Positions 26,837 through 36,485 are shown, counted from the stretch's first letter. The stretch is DNA of 64,000 nt from Pusillimonas caeni (GCF_003545815.1 NZ_PDUW01000012.1:32251-96250), one strand, 5' to 3'. Numbers and translations are program-made. Notes: generated by a model from the letters alone, not told the origin.

Positions 26837-27102
26837 GGGCCTGTTGACGCTAAAAGGACAGCCGCACTGGCCGGCCAAGGCCAGGCAGGCTAGGCGCGGG
26901 CGAGGCCGCGTGGTCGATCCACGCAACGAGCTCGCAACAACGCATGCCTGGCCTTGGCCGGCCAGCCCGAAGGGTGAGCGCGCAAATAGCCGCCCCTCTG
27001 CGTTGCGAATGCTCGCCGGGGAACCACCCCGACTGCGCGTCGCGCCTTGATGGTCAGCTATTTGCGTGCTCATGCGACTGTCCTTTTAGCGTCAACAGGC
27101 CC
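26837..27102. mobile_element. MITE-like element, 266 bp, TA-flanked, 24-bp perfect terminal inverted repeats
   Basis: The ends are perfect 24-bp inverted repeats, beginning GGGCCTGTTGACGC and continuing TAAAAGGACA at the left, and the reverse complement at the right. TA flanks both sides (26835-26836 and 27103-27104), as for IS630/Tc1-mariner target duplication. Inside are two nested inverted repeats: 26867-26887 with 26945-26965 (21 bp, perfect) and 26976-26990 with 27057-27071 (14 of 15). No protein is encoded. The right end supplies the ispA stop codon context, so the element sits exactly at the gene end, within the ispA-dxs operon. Confidence 0.75.
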
Positions 27103-28013
27103 TACCGGTTGCGTCCGACGATATAGTCGGCAAGCTCAGCAAGGCGTGTGCCGGCCGGGCCCAGCGGCAGCACGGCCGCGTGCGCTTCCTGGCGCAGCGC
27201 CTGCAGCAGTTCGCGCGACCCTTCCAGGCCGAGCAGCGAGACGTAGGTGGGCTTGTTGCCCGCCGCGTCCTTGCCTGCGGTCTTGCCCAGGGTGCTCGTG
27301 TCGGACACCACGTCGAGCACGTCGTCCACCACCTGGAAGGCCAGGCCGATGGCGTCGGCATAGGCCTCCAGCCCCTGGCGCGCGGTCGAGCTGGCGCCCG
27401 CCACGATGCCGCCCAGCAGCACGCTGGCCTCGAGCATGGCGCCGGTCTTCATGCCGTGCATGATCTGCAGCTGCTCCTGGCTGAGGTCCAGGCCTACGCT
27501 GGCGCAATCGATGGCCTGGCCGCCGGCCATGCCCAGGCTGCCCGCGCATCGCGCCAGGGTTTCCACCGCCTGCACCACCAGGGCCGGGGCGACGGGCATT
27601 TGCGACAGCAGTTCGAACGCCAGGGGCTGCAAGGCGTCGCCGGCCAGCATGGCGGTGGCTTCATCGAATTGCACGTGCACCGTGGGGCGCCCGCGGCGCA
27701 AGGCGTCGTCGTCCATGCAGGGAAGATCGTCGTGCACCAGCGAATAGGCGTGGATGAGCTCGACGGCCGCGGCGGCGTGGTCCAGTGCAATGCCCTGGGC
27801 CGAGGTGACCGACTTGCCGGCGGGCACGCAGGCTTCGCCCGCGGCATACACCAGCGCCGCCCGGACTCGCTTGCCGCCGCCCATGACGGAATAGCGCATC
27901 GCCTCGTGCAGGCGCATGGGCACCACCGAGGATTCGGGCAGGAAACCGTCCAGCACGGTTTCCATGTGCTGTACCCGTTCAGCGAACCAGGTGGGAAAAT
28001 CGCTTCTTCCCAT
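27102..28013 (-). CDS. ispA: Farnesyl diphosphate synthase
   Basis: Adds two isopentenyl units to dimethylallyl diphosphate to give (2E,6E)-farnesyl diphosphate, precursor of squalene, ubiquinone and undecaprenol. 303 residues from ATG 28013; a GTG 9 bp upstream is an alternative. First aspartate-rich motif LVHDDLPCMDDDALRRGRPT, second FQVVDDVLDV. It follows xseB with start and stop nearly touching. Its TAG stop overlaps the TA flank of the MITE-like element. Confidence 0.96.
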   Translation of the reverse strand: MGRSDFPTWFAERVQHMETVLDGFLPESSVVPMRLHEAMRYSVMGGGKRVRAALVYAAGEACVPAGKSVTSAQGIALDHAAAAVELIHAYSLVHDDLPCMDDDALRRGRPTVHVQFDEATAMLAGDALQPLAFELLSQMPVAPALVVQAVETLARCAGSLGMAGGQAIDCASVGLDLSQEQLQIMHGMKTGAMLEASVLLGGIVAGASSTARQGLEAYADAIGLAFQVVDDVLDVVSDTSTLGKTAGKDAAGNKPTYVSLLGLEGSRELLQALRQEAHAAVLPLGPAGTRLAELADYIVGRNR

Positions 28014-28015
28014 GC

Positions 28016-28312
28016 TCAGCACTCGCCGCGCGAGCCGCCCTCGGCCTCGTCCAGGGGTCTGAGCAGGTTGCCCTGCAGTACTTTGATCTGCTGCTCGGCG
28101 GTATCGAGCAGCTTCTGGCAGATGCGGGCCAGCTCCACGCCTTTCTGGTAGGCTGCCAGCGACTGATCCAGAGGCAAGGAGCCGTTCTCCATTTGAGACA
28201 CCAGCGCTTCGAGCTGCGCCAGGGCGCTTTCGAAGTCTTGCGGCAAGTCGCCTGGCGCGGAGCTGCCGGCAGCGGAGCCGGCGTCGCCCGGTGTCCTGCT
28301 GTGATCGACCAT
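28016..28312 (-). CDS. xseB: Exodeoxyribonuclease VII small subunit
   Basis: 98 residues from ATG 28312 (MVDHSRTPGDAGSAAGSSAP), with GGAA 7 nt upstream. The core DFESALAQLEALVSQMENGSLPLDQSLAAYQKG is the XseB coiled-coil hairpin that packs on XseA. The N-terminal 25 residues are disordered-looking and longer than in E. coli. It heads the xseB-ispA-dxs run. Confidence 0.94.
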   Translation of the reverse strand: MVDHSRTPGDAGSAAGSSAPGDLPQDFESALAQLEALVSQMENGSLPLDQSLAAYQKGVELARICQKLLDTAEQQIKVLQGNLLRPLDEAEGGSRGEC

Positions 28313-28657
28313 GAAGAGTTCCAAAAAAGAAATATCCGGCTTGCGCCGCAAAATTGGGTTGGCAATACCCGAATTGTACGAGATGCGGCGGGACCGCTTG
28401 TTAATTTTCGTGCCAGGCCTTGTTTTATAAAGAAAAATCTACGGTACAATCGAATGTTCACTTCCAATCTCTTTACAATTCGGCGATTGCCGTTTTTTTC
28501 TTCGCATCGGACTTAGGCTTAATAACTCTCGCTTTGGTTCATGGCAGGCTCGATAGATCCGAGCCCGAGCCGCGGCAGGCGAAAGCCGGGAACTACCCGG
28601 TTCTTTGAGGGCCCAAGCATTAAGCGTCCGTTTTTCAGCACAGCGGGGGAGGAATCC
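28313..28657 (+). promoter_or_regulatory. Divergent regulatory region xseB / Rieske gene with structured leader
   Basis: 345 bp without a gene. Rightward, TTGTTT at 28420-28425 and TACAAT at 28445-28450 could be promoter elements, though the 19-bp spacer is long. A short CGGC-GATT-GCCG hairpin with seven T follows at 28481-28499. Then three consecutive hairpins occupy 28547-28600: GGCTCG/CGAGCC, GGC-GAAA-GCC and CCGGG-AACTA-CCCGG. This suggests an RNA-based control of the Rieske gene, but matches no riboswitch I know. Confidence 0.35.
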
Positions 28658-29788
28658 ATGACCGACATTGGTCGGGAGGCGCAATTTGCGCTGGCGCAAA
28701 CGCAGCTGTCTGTCAGCAGCTACTTCGACGAGGCGATATTCGCCCGCGAACAGGCGCTGATCTTCAAACAATCGTCTCTTTATGCGGGGCACGAAAAGCA
28801 CGTCCCCGAGCCGGGCGACTGGCGCACGCTGCCGCACGAGAAAGGCGGCCGGGTCTTGGTGCGCGGTCCCCAGGGCGTCGAACTCATGTCCAACGTCTGC
28901 CGCCACAGGCAGGCCATCATGCTGGGCTTCAATCAAGACGGTGCCGGCAACCTGCGCCAGACGGGCGGCAACATTGTGTGCCCGGTGCATCGCTGGACGT
29001 ACAGCGTGCAGGGCAAGCTGCTGGGCGCGCCGCAGTTTCCCGAGACGCCCTGCATGAACCTGCAGCGCTTCACGCTCAAGAACTGCCACGGCCTGCTCTT
29101 CGAAGGCCCTCGCGACCCGGCGGCCGATATGGCTGCGCTGTTCGAGCGCCCCGAGTTCGACTTCTCGGACTATGTGCTCGACCATGTGGAGATCCACCAC
29201 TGCAACTACAACTGGAAGACCTTCATCGAGGTCTATCTCGAAGACTACCATGTGGGCCCCTTCCATCCGGGCCTGGGGCGTTTTGTCACCTGCGACGACC
29301 TGAGCTGGGAATTTGCCGAGTGGTACAGCCTGCAGCGCGTAGGCGTGCACAATGCGCTTGCCCAGCCGGGCAGCGATGTGTACCGCCAATGGCACGATCG
29401 GCTGCTTGATTTCCGGGGCGGCGAAACGCCCGACTTCGGCGCGGTGTGGGTCACTTATTTTCCCACCCACATGATAGAGCTGTATCCGCACGTACTGGTG
29501 CTGTCCACGCTGCATCCGGTCGGCCCGCAAGAAACCGTCAATGTGGTCGAGTTCTACTACCCCGAGGAAATCGCGGCTTTCGAACGTGAATTCGTCGAGG
29601 CCCAGCGCGCGGCATATATGGAAACCGCCGTCGAGGACGACGAAATCGCCGAGCGCATGGATGCGGGGCGCAAGGCCCTGATGCAGAGGGGTGTCGACGA
29701 GTCCGGTCCCTACCAGTCTCCCATGGAGGACGGCATGCTGCACTTCCATGCCTGGTATCGCCGCATGATGGAGGGGCGGGCCGCCTAA
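28658..29788 (+). CDS. Rieske non-heme iron oxygenase, alpha subunit
   Basis: 376 residues. The N-terminal Rieske [2Fe-2S] site is NVCRHRQAI and IVCPVHRWTYSVQGKL (Cys-X-His, Cys-X2-His). The C-terminal domain holds the mononuclear iron ligands in EVYLEDYHVGPFHPGLG (two histidines) and a downstream acidic residue. ATG 28658 has GGGGGAGGAA just upstream. No ferredoxin or reductase gene is adjacent and no beta subunit follows, so partners must be elsewhere. The substrate is unknown; the group includes aromatic and quaternary-amine oxygenases. Confidence 0.9.
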   Translation: MTDIGREAQFALAQTQLSVSSYFDEAIFAREQALIFKQSSLYAGHEKHVPEPGDWRTLPHEKGGRVLVRGPQGVELMSNVCRHRQAIMLGFNQDGAGNLRQTGGNIVCPVHRWTYSVQGKLLGAPQFPETPCMNLQRFTLKNCHGLLFEGPRDPAADMAALFERPEFDFSDYVLDHVEIHHCNYNWKTFIEVYLEDYHVGPFHPGLGRFVTCDDLSWEFAEWYSLQRVGVHNALAQPGSDVYRQWHDRLLDFRGGETPDFGAVWVTYFPTHMIELYPHVLVLSTLHPVGPQETVNVVEFYYPEEIAAFEREFVEAQRAAYMETAVEDDEIAERMDAGRKALMQRGVDESGPYQSPMEDGMLHFHAWYRRMMEGRAA

Positions 29789-29966
29789 ACTGTGGCCCGC
29801 CGGGTCGCTTTGATGGAAGTGCCTGAAAGCGATCCCGGCGCCGGAAGAGAGGCGTCGGGTCTACTGTCGGTCTACTGTTTCTGAGTTCTAAAACGCCGGC
29901 GCTGGCGCGGGTGCCAAGGGCGTCGCGGAGGCATGTCGGAAGGCTCAAACCGCTATTCCTCAACAG

Positions 29967-30908
29967 CTATTCGCCCGTCGCCACGGGCCTTTGGGGGTCG
30001 CTGCACCATTCGCTCCATGAACCGGGGTATAGCGCCGAACCGTGCAGGCCGGCCAGTTCCATGGCGAAGAGGTTGTGGCTGGCGGTGATGCCCGAGCCGC
30101 ATTGATGCACGATCTGCTCGGGGCGGCGGCCGTCGAGCAATGCCAGGAATTCTTCCTGCAGCTGCGCGGGCGGCTTGAAACGGCCGTCGGACTGCAGATT
30201 GAGCGAATTGGGGCGGTTCAGGGCGCCCGGGATATGGCCCGCTACCGGGTCCATGGGTTCGACCTCGCCGCGAAAGCGTTCTGGCGCACGGGCGTCCACC
30301 ACGGTGAAGACGGGGTCCTGCAGATTGGCCAGCACCGCCCGCGCATCGACGGTCGGCATGCCTTGTTTCCCCGCTTCGCGCCCGTCTTCCAGCCGGCCTG
30401 CCCCGCCCTCTGTGCCGTCGCCCCGCGACGTCGTCGCACGGGCAGTCTGCGAGGCAGGTTCGGAACCCGGCTTTGCCGCTCGCGCGCCGCCGTGGGCAAC
30501 GCCCGCTTCGACCAATCCGCCTTCGGACAGCCAGGCCTGCCAGCCGCCGTCCAGCACGGCGGCGTGCTCGTGCCCGATCCAGCGCAGCATCCACCACAGG
30601 TGGGCGGCGAACATGCCGCCGCTGGCGTCGTAGATGGCCACCTTGGACTCGGGACGCAGGCCCAGGCCGCGCATCAGGGAAGCGAAGCGGGACAGCTCGG
30701 GCAAGGGGTGGCGCCCGTTGTTGCCGGTGCGCTGCGCCGAAAGCTGGCGCTCGTGATCGAGATACAGCGCGCCGGGGATGTGCCCCTCGTCGTATGCCCT
30801 GCGCCCGGCGTCATGGTCGGCCAAATCGTGCCGGACGTCGAAAACGAGCCAGGGCTCCTGCGCCATGGCATTCTGTAGCTGGGCTGGGCTGATGAGAATA
30901 TCGGACAA
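29967..30908 (-). CDS. Two-domain rhodanese-type sulfurtransferase
   Basis: Probably a 3-mercaptopyruvate or thiosulfate sulfurtransferase. Two rhodanese domains: the first (VFDVRHDLADHDAGRRAYDEGHIPGALYL without the comma-free break) is inactive, the second has the catalytic cysteine in HQCGSGITASHN. The CGSGxTA loop favours mercaptopyruvate as donor. Between the domains is a roughly 48-residue low-complexity insert rich in Gly, Ala, Arg and Glu. TTG 30908 is chosen as the start because AGGAG lies 6 nt upstream and MSDILISPAQLQ follows; no ATG is available. Downstream of the EamA transporter gene by 51 bp. Confidence 0.85.
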   Translation of the reverse strand: MSDILISPAQLQNAMAQEPWLVFDVRHDLADHDAGRRAYDEGHIPGALYLDHERQLSAQRTGNNGRHPLPELSRFASLMRGLGLRPESKVAIYDASGGMFAAHLWWMLRWIGHEHAAVLDGGWQAWLSEGGLVEAGVAHGGARAAKPGSEPASQTARATTSRGDGTEGGAGRLEDGREAGKQGMPTVDARAVLANLQDPVFTVVDARAPERFRGEVEPMDPVAGHIPGALNRPNSLNLQSDGRFKPPAQLQEEFLALLDGRRPEQIVHQCGSGITASHNLFAMELAGLHGSALYPGSWSEWCSDPQRPVATGE

Positions 30909-30959
30909 AACTTGCTCCTGCGTTCGAGTGGGTGGGAAGCCGAAGGACAATCGCGGGGC

Positions 30960-31847
30960 TCAGGCCGGTTTGCGGTTCGGACGAGCCGCTGTGCGCCGCT
31001 TGCGGCTTTCAGTATAGGTGCGCCACGTGGACAGCAGGCCCGAACCGATGATCAGGGCCATGCCCGCCCAGGCAAGGACGTCCGGCCGGTCTCCCCAGAA
31101 GACGATGCCCAGCATGGCCGCAAAAATAATGGTGGTGTATTGCAGGGCCGCGGTCAACAAGGTCGACCCGGAGCCGAAGGCGCGCGTCATGGCCAGTTGG
31201 CCCACCAAGCCCGAGAGGCCCAGGCCCACCAGCCCCAGCCAGGCGGTCAGGCCGGGGGTGTTCCAGCCTTGCGCCAGCAGCCCGGCAATGCTGGTGAGGC
31301 AGACGCAGCTGGAAAAGATCAGCACCGTGCGCCACTCGGGCTCGCCCACGCGGCCCAGCTGGCGCACCTGCAACATCGCGGCCGCTCCAAGGCCGCCCGA
31401 ACACAGGCCCATCAGGCCGGCCAGGAAATGTTCCTGGCCTATGCTGGGACGCAGCACGCCGATCACGCCCAGAAAGCCCAGCATGACGGCCAAGCTGCGC
31501 AGCCCGTCGCGCTGGGCGCCGCCCGACACCAGCATCCAGCCCGTAATGAACAAGGGCGACGTGTAGTTGAGGCTGACCGCCGTGGGCAGGGGAAGATTGG
31601 ACAGGGCATAAAAGCTCAGCCACATGGCCGTGATGCCGGACAGATTGCGCCACAGATGCAGTTTCCAGCTGGGCGGACGCAGCTTGCGGCCTGTCCCGAG
31701 CGCCCAGACGGCCAGCAGCAGCACCGAGGGAACGCCCCGGAAAAGGACGATCTGGGACAGCGATGCGCCGAAATCCGCCGCCACCTTGATGCAGGCGCCC
31801 ATCACGGCGAACATGGCACAGGCCAGCAACATCCATAACGACTGCAT
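30960..31847 (-). CDS. EamA/DMT-family transporter
   Basis: 295 residues with ten hydrophobic spans in two EamA repeats. First repeat MLLACAMFAVMGACIKVAADF to about residue 135, second LVGQLAMTRAFGSGSTLLTAALQYTTIIFAAMLGIVFWGDRP. The C-terminus is short and basic. The solute is unknown. The ATG at 31847 is preferred to a TTG five codons earlier. It is probably cotranscribed with the sulfurtransferase gene. Confidence 0.9.
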   Translation of the reverse strand: MQSLWMLLACAMFAVMGACIKVAADFGASLSQIVLFRGVPSVLLLAVWALGTGRKLRPPSWKLHLWRNLSGITAMWLSFYALSNLPLPTAVSLNYTSPLFITGWMLVSGGAQRDGLRSLAVMLGFLGVIGVLRPSIGQEHFLAGLMGLCSGGLGAAAMLQVRQLGRVGEPEWRTVLIFSSCVCLTSIAGLLAQGWNTPGLTAWLGLVGLGLSGLVGQLAMTRAFGSGSTLLTAALQYTTIIFAAMLGIVFWGDRPDVLAWAGMALIIGSGLLSTWRTYTESRKRRTAARPNRKPA

Positions 31848-32030
31848 CCAGGGCCCCCGCAACCGGTCCGAGCAAAGACGCTACTATACTTGCCTCCCGC
31901 ACATTTTTGCGATGCGCGGTGTCTTGCGGTCGCGGCGATTTCTTCCAGCCGGGCACTTTAACCCGCGCATATTGTCTCCATATAATTCCAGACAACTCCA
32001 AAACTACAGTTCGCAATAGGAAATCAGCCC

Positions 32031-32918
32031 ATGAAACGCATATTTCTCTTTCTGATGACCAACATCGCCGTCCTGGTCGTGTTGAGCATCACCATGAGCG
32101 TCTTCGGAGTCGGACGCTATCTCACCGCCAATGGCATGGACCTGGGCCAATTGCTGATCTTTTCAGCCTTGGTGGGTTTCACCGGCTCGATCATTTCCCT
32201 GTTGATGAGCAAATGGATGGCCAAGCGCAGCACCGGCGCCCGCGTCATCGACCCTCAGGCGCCCGCCAACTCCCGCGAGCGCTGGCTGGTGGACACCGTC
32301 CATCAATTGGCCGACCGCGCGGGCATCGGGCATCCGGAAGTCGCCGTCTACGAAGGGGCGCCCAACGCCTTCGCGACCGGCGCCTTCAAGAACAACGCGT
32401 TGGTGGCGGTCTCGACCGGGCTGCTGCAAAGCATGACCGAAGAGGAAGTGACGGCCGTGCTGGGCCACGAAGTGGCCCACATCGCCAACGGCGACATGAT
32501 TACGCTCACGCTGATACAGGGCGTGGTGAACACGTTCGTGGTTTTCCTGGCGCGGGTCGTGGGTTATTTCGTTGATCGCGCGGTGCTCAAGAACGACCGG
32601 GACGGCGTCGGCATCGGCTACTTTGCCACCGTCATCGTCTGTGAGATTGTCTTCGGCATCCTGGCCTCGATCATCGTGGCCTGGTTTTCGCGCCAGCGCG
32701 AGTTCCGTGCCGACGCGGGCTCGGCCAAGCTGCTGGGCGCGCGCGAACCCATGATCCGCGCCCTGGCGCGGCTGGGCGGCGTACAGGCCGGCGAGCTGCC
32801 CAAGACCTTCGAGGCCTCGGGCATATCGGGCGGCGGCGCCATCAGCGCCCTGTTCGCCACCCATCCGCCCATCGAAGTGCGCATCCAGGCGCTGCAGCAG
32901 CGCTCGCCGGCGGCCTGA
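32031..32918 (+). CDS. htpX: Membrane zinc protease HtpX
   Basis: Inner-membrane metalloprotease acting with FtsH in quality control of misfolded membrane proteins. 295 residues: two N-terminal membrane spans, the HEVAH zinc motif at 146-150, a second hydrophobic pair ([34 protein letters not shown]) and the third ligand in [17 protein letters not shown] precedes the ATG. Its stop directly abuts the convergent stop of the dienelactone hydrolase gene. Confidence 0.96.
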   Translation: MKRIFLFLMTNIAVLVVLSITMSVFGVGRYLTANGMDLGQLLIFSALVGFTGSIISLLMSKWMAKRSTGARVIDPQAPANSRERWLVDTVHQLADRAGIGHPEVAVYEGAPNAFATGAFKNNALVAVSTGLLQSMTEEEVTAVLGHEVAHIANGDMITLTLIQGVVNTFVVFLARVVGYFVDRAVLKNDRDGVGIGYFATVIVCEIVFGILASIIVAWFSRQREFRADAGSAKLLGAREPMIRALARLGGVQAGELPKTFEASGISGGGAISALFATHPPIEVRIQALQQRSPAA

Positions 32919-33704
32919 TCATAGCCGCGTCTTGAACCACTCCAGCGCCTTGGCCCAGCCGTCCCTGGCGTCCGCTTCGCGGTAGCTGGGGCGGTAGTCG
33001 GCATAGAAGGCATGGCCCGCGTCGGGATACACGACGATGCGGGAAGCCTGGGCCGCCGCATTGCCCTTGGCCAGCTCGGCCTCCATGCGGCGCACGTCCT
33101 CGAGCGGAATGCTGGCGTCCTGTCCGCCATACAGGCCCAGCACCGGCCCTTTGAGCGTCTGGGCGACGTCCACCGGATTGCGCTTTTGCAGCGGGCCGTG
33201 CCCCGTGGCCAGCTTGCCGTACCAGGCCACGCCGGCCTTGGCGGACGGGTTGTGCTCCATGTACATCCAGGTAAGGCGCCCGCCCCAGCAAAAGCCCGTC
33301 ACGCCCAGGCGGGAGGCATCGCCGCCCTCTCCTGCGGCCCATTTGGCGCAGGCGTCCAGGTCGGCAAGCACCTGTTCATCGGATACCTTCGAGACGATGT
33401 TGGCCACGAGGTCGGGCACGCTGTCGTAGGCGCCGGGGTCGCCCTGGCGCTGGTAGAGTTCGGCCGACACGGCGAAATAGCCTTCGCGCGCAAAGCGCCG
33501 GCACACATCGCGTATATGCTCGTGCAGGCCGAAGATTTCCTGGATGACCAGCAGCACGGGCGCGTTGGACGCGTCCTGCGGCCGGGCGTAGTAGGCGTCG
33601 ATGGCGCCATCGAACGTCGGCAATTTGAACGAGCCCTCGTCCAGCCCCTGGGCCGGAGTGTGGATGGTGGTCTCGGCTTGGCCTGTAATGGGTGAAAAAG
33701 ACAT
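32919..33704 (-). CDS. Dienelactone hydrolase-family protein
   Basis: 261-residue alpha/beta hydrolase with a cysteine nucleophile C139 (GVTGFCWGGR), D196 (YGGQDASIP) and H231 (DAGHAFYADY), the Cys-Asp-His triad of dienelactone hydrolases. The ATG at 33704 has a near-perfect AAAGGAGG 6 nt upstream. Catechol-pathway genes are not nearby, so the natural substrate is open. The motif IQEIFGLHEHIRDVCRRFA is typical of the wider family. Confidence 0.92.
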   Translation of the reverse strand: MSFSPITGQAETTIHTPAQGLDEGSFKLPTFDGAIDAYYARPQDASNAPVLLVIQEIFGLHEHIRDVCRRFAREGYFAVSAELYQRQGDPGAYDSVPDLVANIVSKVSDEQVLADLDACAKWAAGEGGDASRLGVTGFCWGGRLTWMYMEHNPSAKAGVAWYGKLATGHGPLQKRNPVDVAQTLKGPVLGLYGGQDASIPLEDVRRMEAELAKGNAAAQASRIVVYPDAGHAFYADYRPSYREADARDGWAKALEWFKTRL

Positions 33705-33764
33705 CAACAACCTCCTTTGAAAATACCTTGGCCGGGGCCTTGAAGCTGGAAAGCCCTGATCGGC

Positions 33765-36485
33765 TCAATGAGCCTGTTCCCAGTTGTCGCCCACGCCCAC
33801 TTCGGCCACCAGCGGCACGGCCAGTTCGGCCACATTGCACATCAGTCCGGGCAGATGGGTGGTGACGAGCTCGATTTCGCCCTCGGGCACTTCGAGCACC
33901 AGTTCATCGTGAACCTGCATGATCATGGCCGTGTCGAGCCCTTCGGCGTCGATCCACTGCTGCACGGCCACCATGGCCATTTTAATCAGGTCGGCGGCCG
34001 TACCCTGCACCGGCGCGTTGATGGCCGCGCGTTCGGCCGCGGCAAGGCGCGGCCCCTTGGCCCCGCGTATGTCGGGCAGCCACAAGCGGCGCCCGAACAC
34101 TGTTTCGACATAGCCCTGCTCGCGCGCCTTGAGCTTGGTCTGCTCCATGTAGGTGGCCACCCCCGGGTAGCGCGCAAAATAGCGGTCGATGTACGAGCGG
34201 GCGGCATCGCGCGTGATGCCCAGGTTGGACGCCAGGCCGAACTCGCCCATGCCGTAGATCAGGCCGAAATTGATCGCCTTGGCGGCGCGGCGCTGCTCGG
34301 ACGAGACCTCGGCCAGCGGCGTGCCGAAGACTTCGGACGCCGTGGCCATATGGATGTCCTCGCCTCGGGCAAAGGCGCTTTGCAGGTTTTCGTCTCCGGA
34401 CATGTGGGCCATGACGCGCAGCTCGACCTGGGAGTAGTCGGCCGAGGCGATCTTGCCCCGCGCCGGCACGAAGGCGCTGCGCACCCGCCTGCCTTCGGCG
34501 GTGCGCACCGGAATATTCTGCAGATTGGGGTCGGACGATGCGAGCCGGCCGGTGATGACGGCCGCCTGCGAATAGCGGGTATGGACGCGCCCCGTGCCGG
34601 GGTCGACCATGCGCGGCAGCTTGTCGGTATAGGTGGACTTCAGCTTGGACAGGCCGCGGTATTCCAGCAGCGTCTGGGGCAGCGGGTAGTCGAGCGCCAG
34701 CTTGGTCAGGACGTCTTCGTCGGTGGACGGGGCGCCGCTGGCCGTCTTGCGCACCACCGGCAGCTCCATGCGCTGGAACAGGATTTCACCCAGCTGCTTG
34801 GGCGAATTCAGGTTGAAGGGCTGGCCGGCGAGCTCGTGCGCCTTCTGCTCGAGCCGCAGCATCTGCTGCCCCAACTCGTGGCTCTGGGCGTTGAGGACCT
34901 GCACGTCGATCTTCACGCCGCTGCGTTCAATGGTGGTCAGCACGCCCGACACCTGCATCTCGAGCTGGTAGATGCGCTCGAAGCCGGGCTCGGCGGCCAC
35001 CTTCGGCCGCAACACCTGATGCAGCCTCAGCGTGTAATCGGCGTCCTCGCAGGCGTATATGGCCGCCTTGGCCAGCTCGACCTCGTCAAAACAGATCTGC
35101 TTGGCGCCCTTGCCGCAAAGCTCTTCGTAGGTCACGCCGGTGAGGCCGAGCCAACGCTGGGCGAGCTCCTGCATGTTGACCCGCCGGTGCGATTCGAGCA
35201 CATAGGACTGCAGCATGGTGTCGTCGGTGATGCCCGCGAGGGTGATGCCCTCGTTCTTGAAGATGTGCGTGTCGTACTTGGCGTTGTGCAGCAGCTTGGC
35301 CGCTTTGGGATCTTCCAGCCAGGGCCGCAGGCATTCCCAGACCTCGGCAATGGGCAGCTGGCTCGGGCTGTCCGGCCCCCGATGCGTGAGGGGCACATAG
35401 CAGGCCCTGCCCGGCTCCACCGCCAGTGAAAGGCCGACGATGCGGGCCTGCATCGGGTCGAGCGAGGTGGTTTCCGTATCGAGCGCAACCAGCTCCGCGC
35501 CGCGAAGGCGCTCCAGCCATGTATTCAGCGTCTCGCGGTCCTGGACGGTCTCGTATTCCACCTGCGTCGGCGCCTCGGGCAGTTCGGGCGCAATACGCGC
35601 GTCCTGTTCGGGGATGCGCTGTGCATCCCCGCTGAGTTCGCGCAGCCAGGTCCTGAAGCCGTACTCGTCGTACAAGGCCATGAGGGTTTGCCGGTCGGGT
35701 TCCTTGGGAACAAGGTCGGCCAGGCTTTCATCGTCGAAGAAGGGGATTTCGCAATCGAGCTTGATGGACACCAGCCGCCGGGTCATGTCGAAGTCGGGTA
35801 TCGCCTTGCGCAGGTTGTTGCCCGCCACGCCTTTGATCTCGTCGGCATGGGTCACGAGGTTATCGAGGGTGTCGTAGGCGTTGAGCCATTTGGCGGCGGT
35901 CTTGGGCCCCACCTTTTCGACCCCCGGGATATTGTCGACCGCGTCGCCTGTTAACATCAGATAGTCGATGATCTGGTCGGGCCGCACGCCGAACTTGCGC
36001 ATGACGCCCTCCACGTCGAACTTCTCTCCGCTCATGGTGTTCACGAGCTCTACGTCGTCGTTCACCAGCTGGGCCATGTCCTTGTCGCCGGTGGAGATCA
36101 CCGTATGCACGCCCAGCGCCATGGCGCGTCGCGCCAGGGTGCCGATGACGTCGTCGGCCTCGACGCCCGACACGGCCAGCACGGGCCAGCCCAGGGCCGT
36201 CACGACTTTGTGTATGGGCTCGACCTGGGTGCGCAGGTCGTCGGGCATGTCGGGGCGATGGCCCTTGTACAAAGGATAAATATCGTCACGAAATGTGCCG
36301 CCTTTGGCGTCAAAAACACATGCTGCGTAGTCCGCCTTGTAATCCTGAAGCAGTCTACGTAACATGGAAACGACACCATAAAGGGCGCCGGTTGGTTCTC
36401 CCTTCGCGTTACGCAGATCGGGCAAGGCGTGATAGGCGCGATAGAGATAGCTGGACCCATCAACAAGCAACAAGGTTTTTTTCAT
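33765..36485 (-). CDS. polA: DNA polymerase I
   Basis: 906 residues with all three domains. 5'-3' exonuclease: LLLVDGSSYLYRAYHALPDL to about residue 300. Proofreading 3'-5' exonuclease: LVALDTETTSLDPMQARIVG keeps the DTE metal ligands. Polymerase: motif A ASADYSQVELRVMAH, motif B RRAAKAINFGLIYGMG and motif C MQVHDELVLEVP. Translation is taken from ATG 36485 (MKKTLLLVDG); 44 further upstream open codons are not family-like. Its start codon overlaps that of the divergent LOG-family gene. Confidence 0.97.
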   Translation of the reverse strand: MKKTLLLVDGSSYLYRAYHALPDLRNAKGEPTGALYGVVSMLRRLLQDYKADYAACVFDAKGGTFRDDIYPLYKGHRPDMPDDLRTQVEPIHKVVTALGWPVLAVSGVEADDVIGTLARRAMALGVHTVISTGDKDMAQLVNDDVELVNTMSGEKFDVEGVMRKFGVRPDQIIDYLMLTGDAVDNIPGVEKVGPKTAAKWLNAYDTLDNLVTHADEIKGVAGNNLRKAIPDFDMTRRLVSIKLDCEIPFFDDESLADLVPKEPDRQTLMALYDEYGFRTWLRELSGDAQRIPEQDARIAPELPEAPTQVEYETVQDRETLNTWLERLRGAELVALDTETTSLDPMQARIVGLSLAVEPGRACYVPLTHRGPDSPSQLPIAEVWECLRPWLEDPKAAKLLHNAKYDTHIFKNEGITLAGITDDTMLQSYVLESHRRVNMQELAQRWLGLTGVTYEELCGKGAKQICFDEVELAKAAIYACEDADYTLRLHQVLRPKVAAEPGFERIYQLEMQVSGVLTTIERSGVKIDVQVLNAQSHELGQQMLRLEQKAHELAGQPFNLNSPKQLGEILFQRMELPVVRKTASGAPSTDEDVLTKLALDYPLPQTLLEYRGLSKLKSTYTDKLPRMVDPGTGRVHTRYSQAAVITGRLASSDPNLQNIPVRTAEGRRVRSAFVPARGKIASADYSQVELRVMAHMSGDENLQSAFARGEDIHMATASEVFGTPLAEVSSEQRRAAKAINFGLIYGMGEFGLASNLGITRDAARSYIDRYFARYPGVATYMEQTKLKAREQGYVETVFGRRLWLPDIRGAKGPRLAAAERAAINAPVQGTAADLIKMAMVAVQQWIDAEGLDTAMIMQVHDELVLEVPEGEIELVTTHLPGLMCNVAELAVPLVAEVGVGDNWEQAH

